DNA from: Congregibacter litoralis KT71
GTDB taxonomy: Bacteria; Pseudomonadota; Gammaproteobacteria; Pseudomonadales; Halieaceae
Reading direction: 5' to 3'
NCBI RefSeq assembly: GCF_000153125.2
Contig: NZ_CM002299.1
Coordinates: 248,809-312,808, forward strand
DNA: 64,000 bases
Shown: positions 63,237-64,000 of the stretch, one piece after another
Layout of the letters: each line of letters starts with the position of its first letter
Position numbering within the stretch: the stretch's first letter is position 1
Program-made: the position numbers and the translations under genes
Notes under the pieces: generated by a model
Database searches by the model: none
What the model saw: the letters and a program-made list of their open reading frames with translations, nothing else
What the model was told of the DNA's origin: nothing

Positions 63237-63908
63237 TTAGCTTTGCTGGCGCCGGCGCAGCAGTAACAGGGCGCCGACAGCCATCAGGGGGAGGGAGCCG
63301 GGTACGGGGACGGCGTTTACTCTCAAGGTTTGCCACTCAGTGGAAGTCTGTCCGGTAGTCCTGGCTGTCTGCGAGGTTTCAAAGGTCCGGTAGCGAGCTG
63401 AGTTGATTCCGTCGCAGCATCCTTCAAAGCCCAGCAACGTGAGCGAGAAGCTTCCGACATCGGAGAATTCGTAGCTCAGAACGTCACTATTGTTCCAGTT
63501 TTTGCTCCACCAGATATCAGTGTTGTAGTAGTCAATGGGTGCGTCCTCATAGTCGGCGAGGATGAAGCCACCCAGACCCCAATCAAGACCAAACTCAAAC
63601 TCTACGGAGCCCGACAGGCTGCCGTTAATTGTGTAGAGCGCACCATAATCCTCGCGAGTACCGTTACAGGTTTTACGATAGCTGATGCCCTCAAAAGCCT
63701 CGAGATCCTTGCTACAAACCTCACCCTCGCTTGAGTTAAAAGCGTCCAGGGCTGCGTCGTAGCGATCACCGTTGTCGCCGCCAAGATCTCTCGCCGAGTA
63801 CTCTGTGCTGACCATTTGTACATTGATGGAATCAATCACAAGACCCGCATTCGCAAGACCTGAAAAAGCAGCGATGGTCAGACCGGCAACTAGTTGTGTG
63901 TAACGCAT
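63237..63908 (-). CDS. PEP-CTERM sorting-domain protein
   Basis: 223 residues: signal peptide (about 1-22, ANA-G), a Cys-containing beta-rich domain (CSKDLEAFEG, KTCNGTRED, GFEGCCDGIN) and the C-terminal tail VPVPGSLPLMAVGALLLLRRRQQS. The tail has the VPxPGS motif, hydrophobic helix and Arg cluster of PEP-CTERM proteins, which are processed by an exosortase encoded elsewhere. The secreted domain is not recognised. It converges with the M20 gene. The 92 bases upstream to the window end contain no further gene. Confidence 0.82.
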   Translation of the reverse strand: MRYTQLVAGLTIAAFSGLANAGLVIDSINVQMVSTEYSARDLGGDNGDRYDAALDAFNSSEGEVCSKDLEAFEGISYRKTCNGTREDYGALYTINGSLSGSVEFEFGLDWGLGGFILADYEDAPIDYYNTDIWWSKNWNNSDVLSYEFSDVGSFSLTLLGFEGCCDGINSARYRTFETSQTARTTGQTSTEWQTLRVNAVPVPGSLPLMAVGALLLLRRRQQS

Positions 63909-64000
63909 GATTCAGTACTTTTATCTGGATGTGATGCCATTGGGCCCCATTCAGGGCTCCCAGGCACCCCACGGGGCTGTTCTCTGCGAAATCCATCACG

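Overview
This 64 kb window is chromosomal DNA from a high-GC, aerobic gammaproteobacterium. The marker gene orders are typically gammaproteobacterial: polA–engB–cytochrome c4/c5–dsbA, tolC–yqiB–cpdA–parE and glnE–ilvE. Two proteins carry PEP-CTERM sorting tails of the VPxPGS type, next to a cytochrome-c-fused aa3-type oxidase. Together these suggest a marine member of the OM60/NOR5 (Halieaceae) group. That placement is an inference from gene content; there is no rRNA gene to confirm it. I saw no tRNA, rRNA or CRISPR array.

Layout. Positions 1-6984 are the respiratory oxidase locus: the end of subunit II with its cytochrome c domain, subunits I and III, CtaG (Cox11), a small DUF2909 protein, SURF1, a membrane-anchored CX3C protein, CtaB and SCO. 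Heme A synthase (ctaA), which I expected next to ctaB, is absent. Positions 7027-12975 hold polA, a candidate small RNA of the ErsA/Spot 42 locus type with a sigma-E-like promoter, a tandem repeat block, engB, cytochromes c5 and c4, and dsbA. Positions 13004-25476 hold metabolic and accessory genes: an FMN reductase/MFS pair, carboxylesterase, LLM oxidoreductase, cupin, Lrp-type regulator divergent from leuA, sodium:alanine symporter, glyoxalase-fold protein and lipoprotein.

Positions 25477-31823 are a less orderly accessory stretch: a PEP-CTERM protein, an intact IS1182-family element and a very large secreted nuclease (ExeM/NucH type) preceded by a Pho-box-like operator. Positions 31986-35349 hold argA and a PiT phosphate transporter with its DUF47 partner. 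Positions 35538-42156 hold a GspE/PilB-type ATPase, glnE, ilvE and a lipase-like hydrolase. Positions 42179-51841 form an envelope polysaccharide region: the four dTDP-rhamnose genes split into two convergent pairs around an aldose epimerase, a glycosyltransferase/methyltransferase/toroid-protein operon, a second methyltransferase, and waaA (Kdo transferase). Positions 51821-58165 hold tolC, yqiB, cpdA, a secreted nucleoside-permease-family protein and parE. The right end carries a fic gene with a striking phased repeat array over its promoter, a DUF3047 fusion protein, a small conserved protein, a secreted M20 peptidase and a second PEP-CTERM protein.

The signals I consider most worth following are the sigma-E-driven small RNA candidate downstream of polA, the 17-bp-phased repeat array controlling fic, the Pho box ahead of the extracellular nuclease, and the oxidase locus lacking ctaA.
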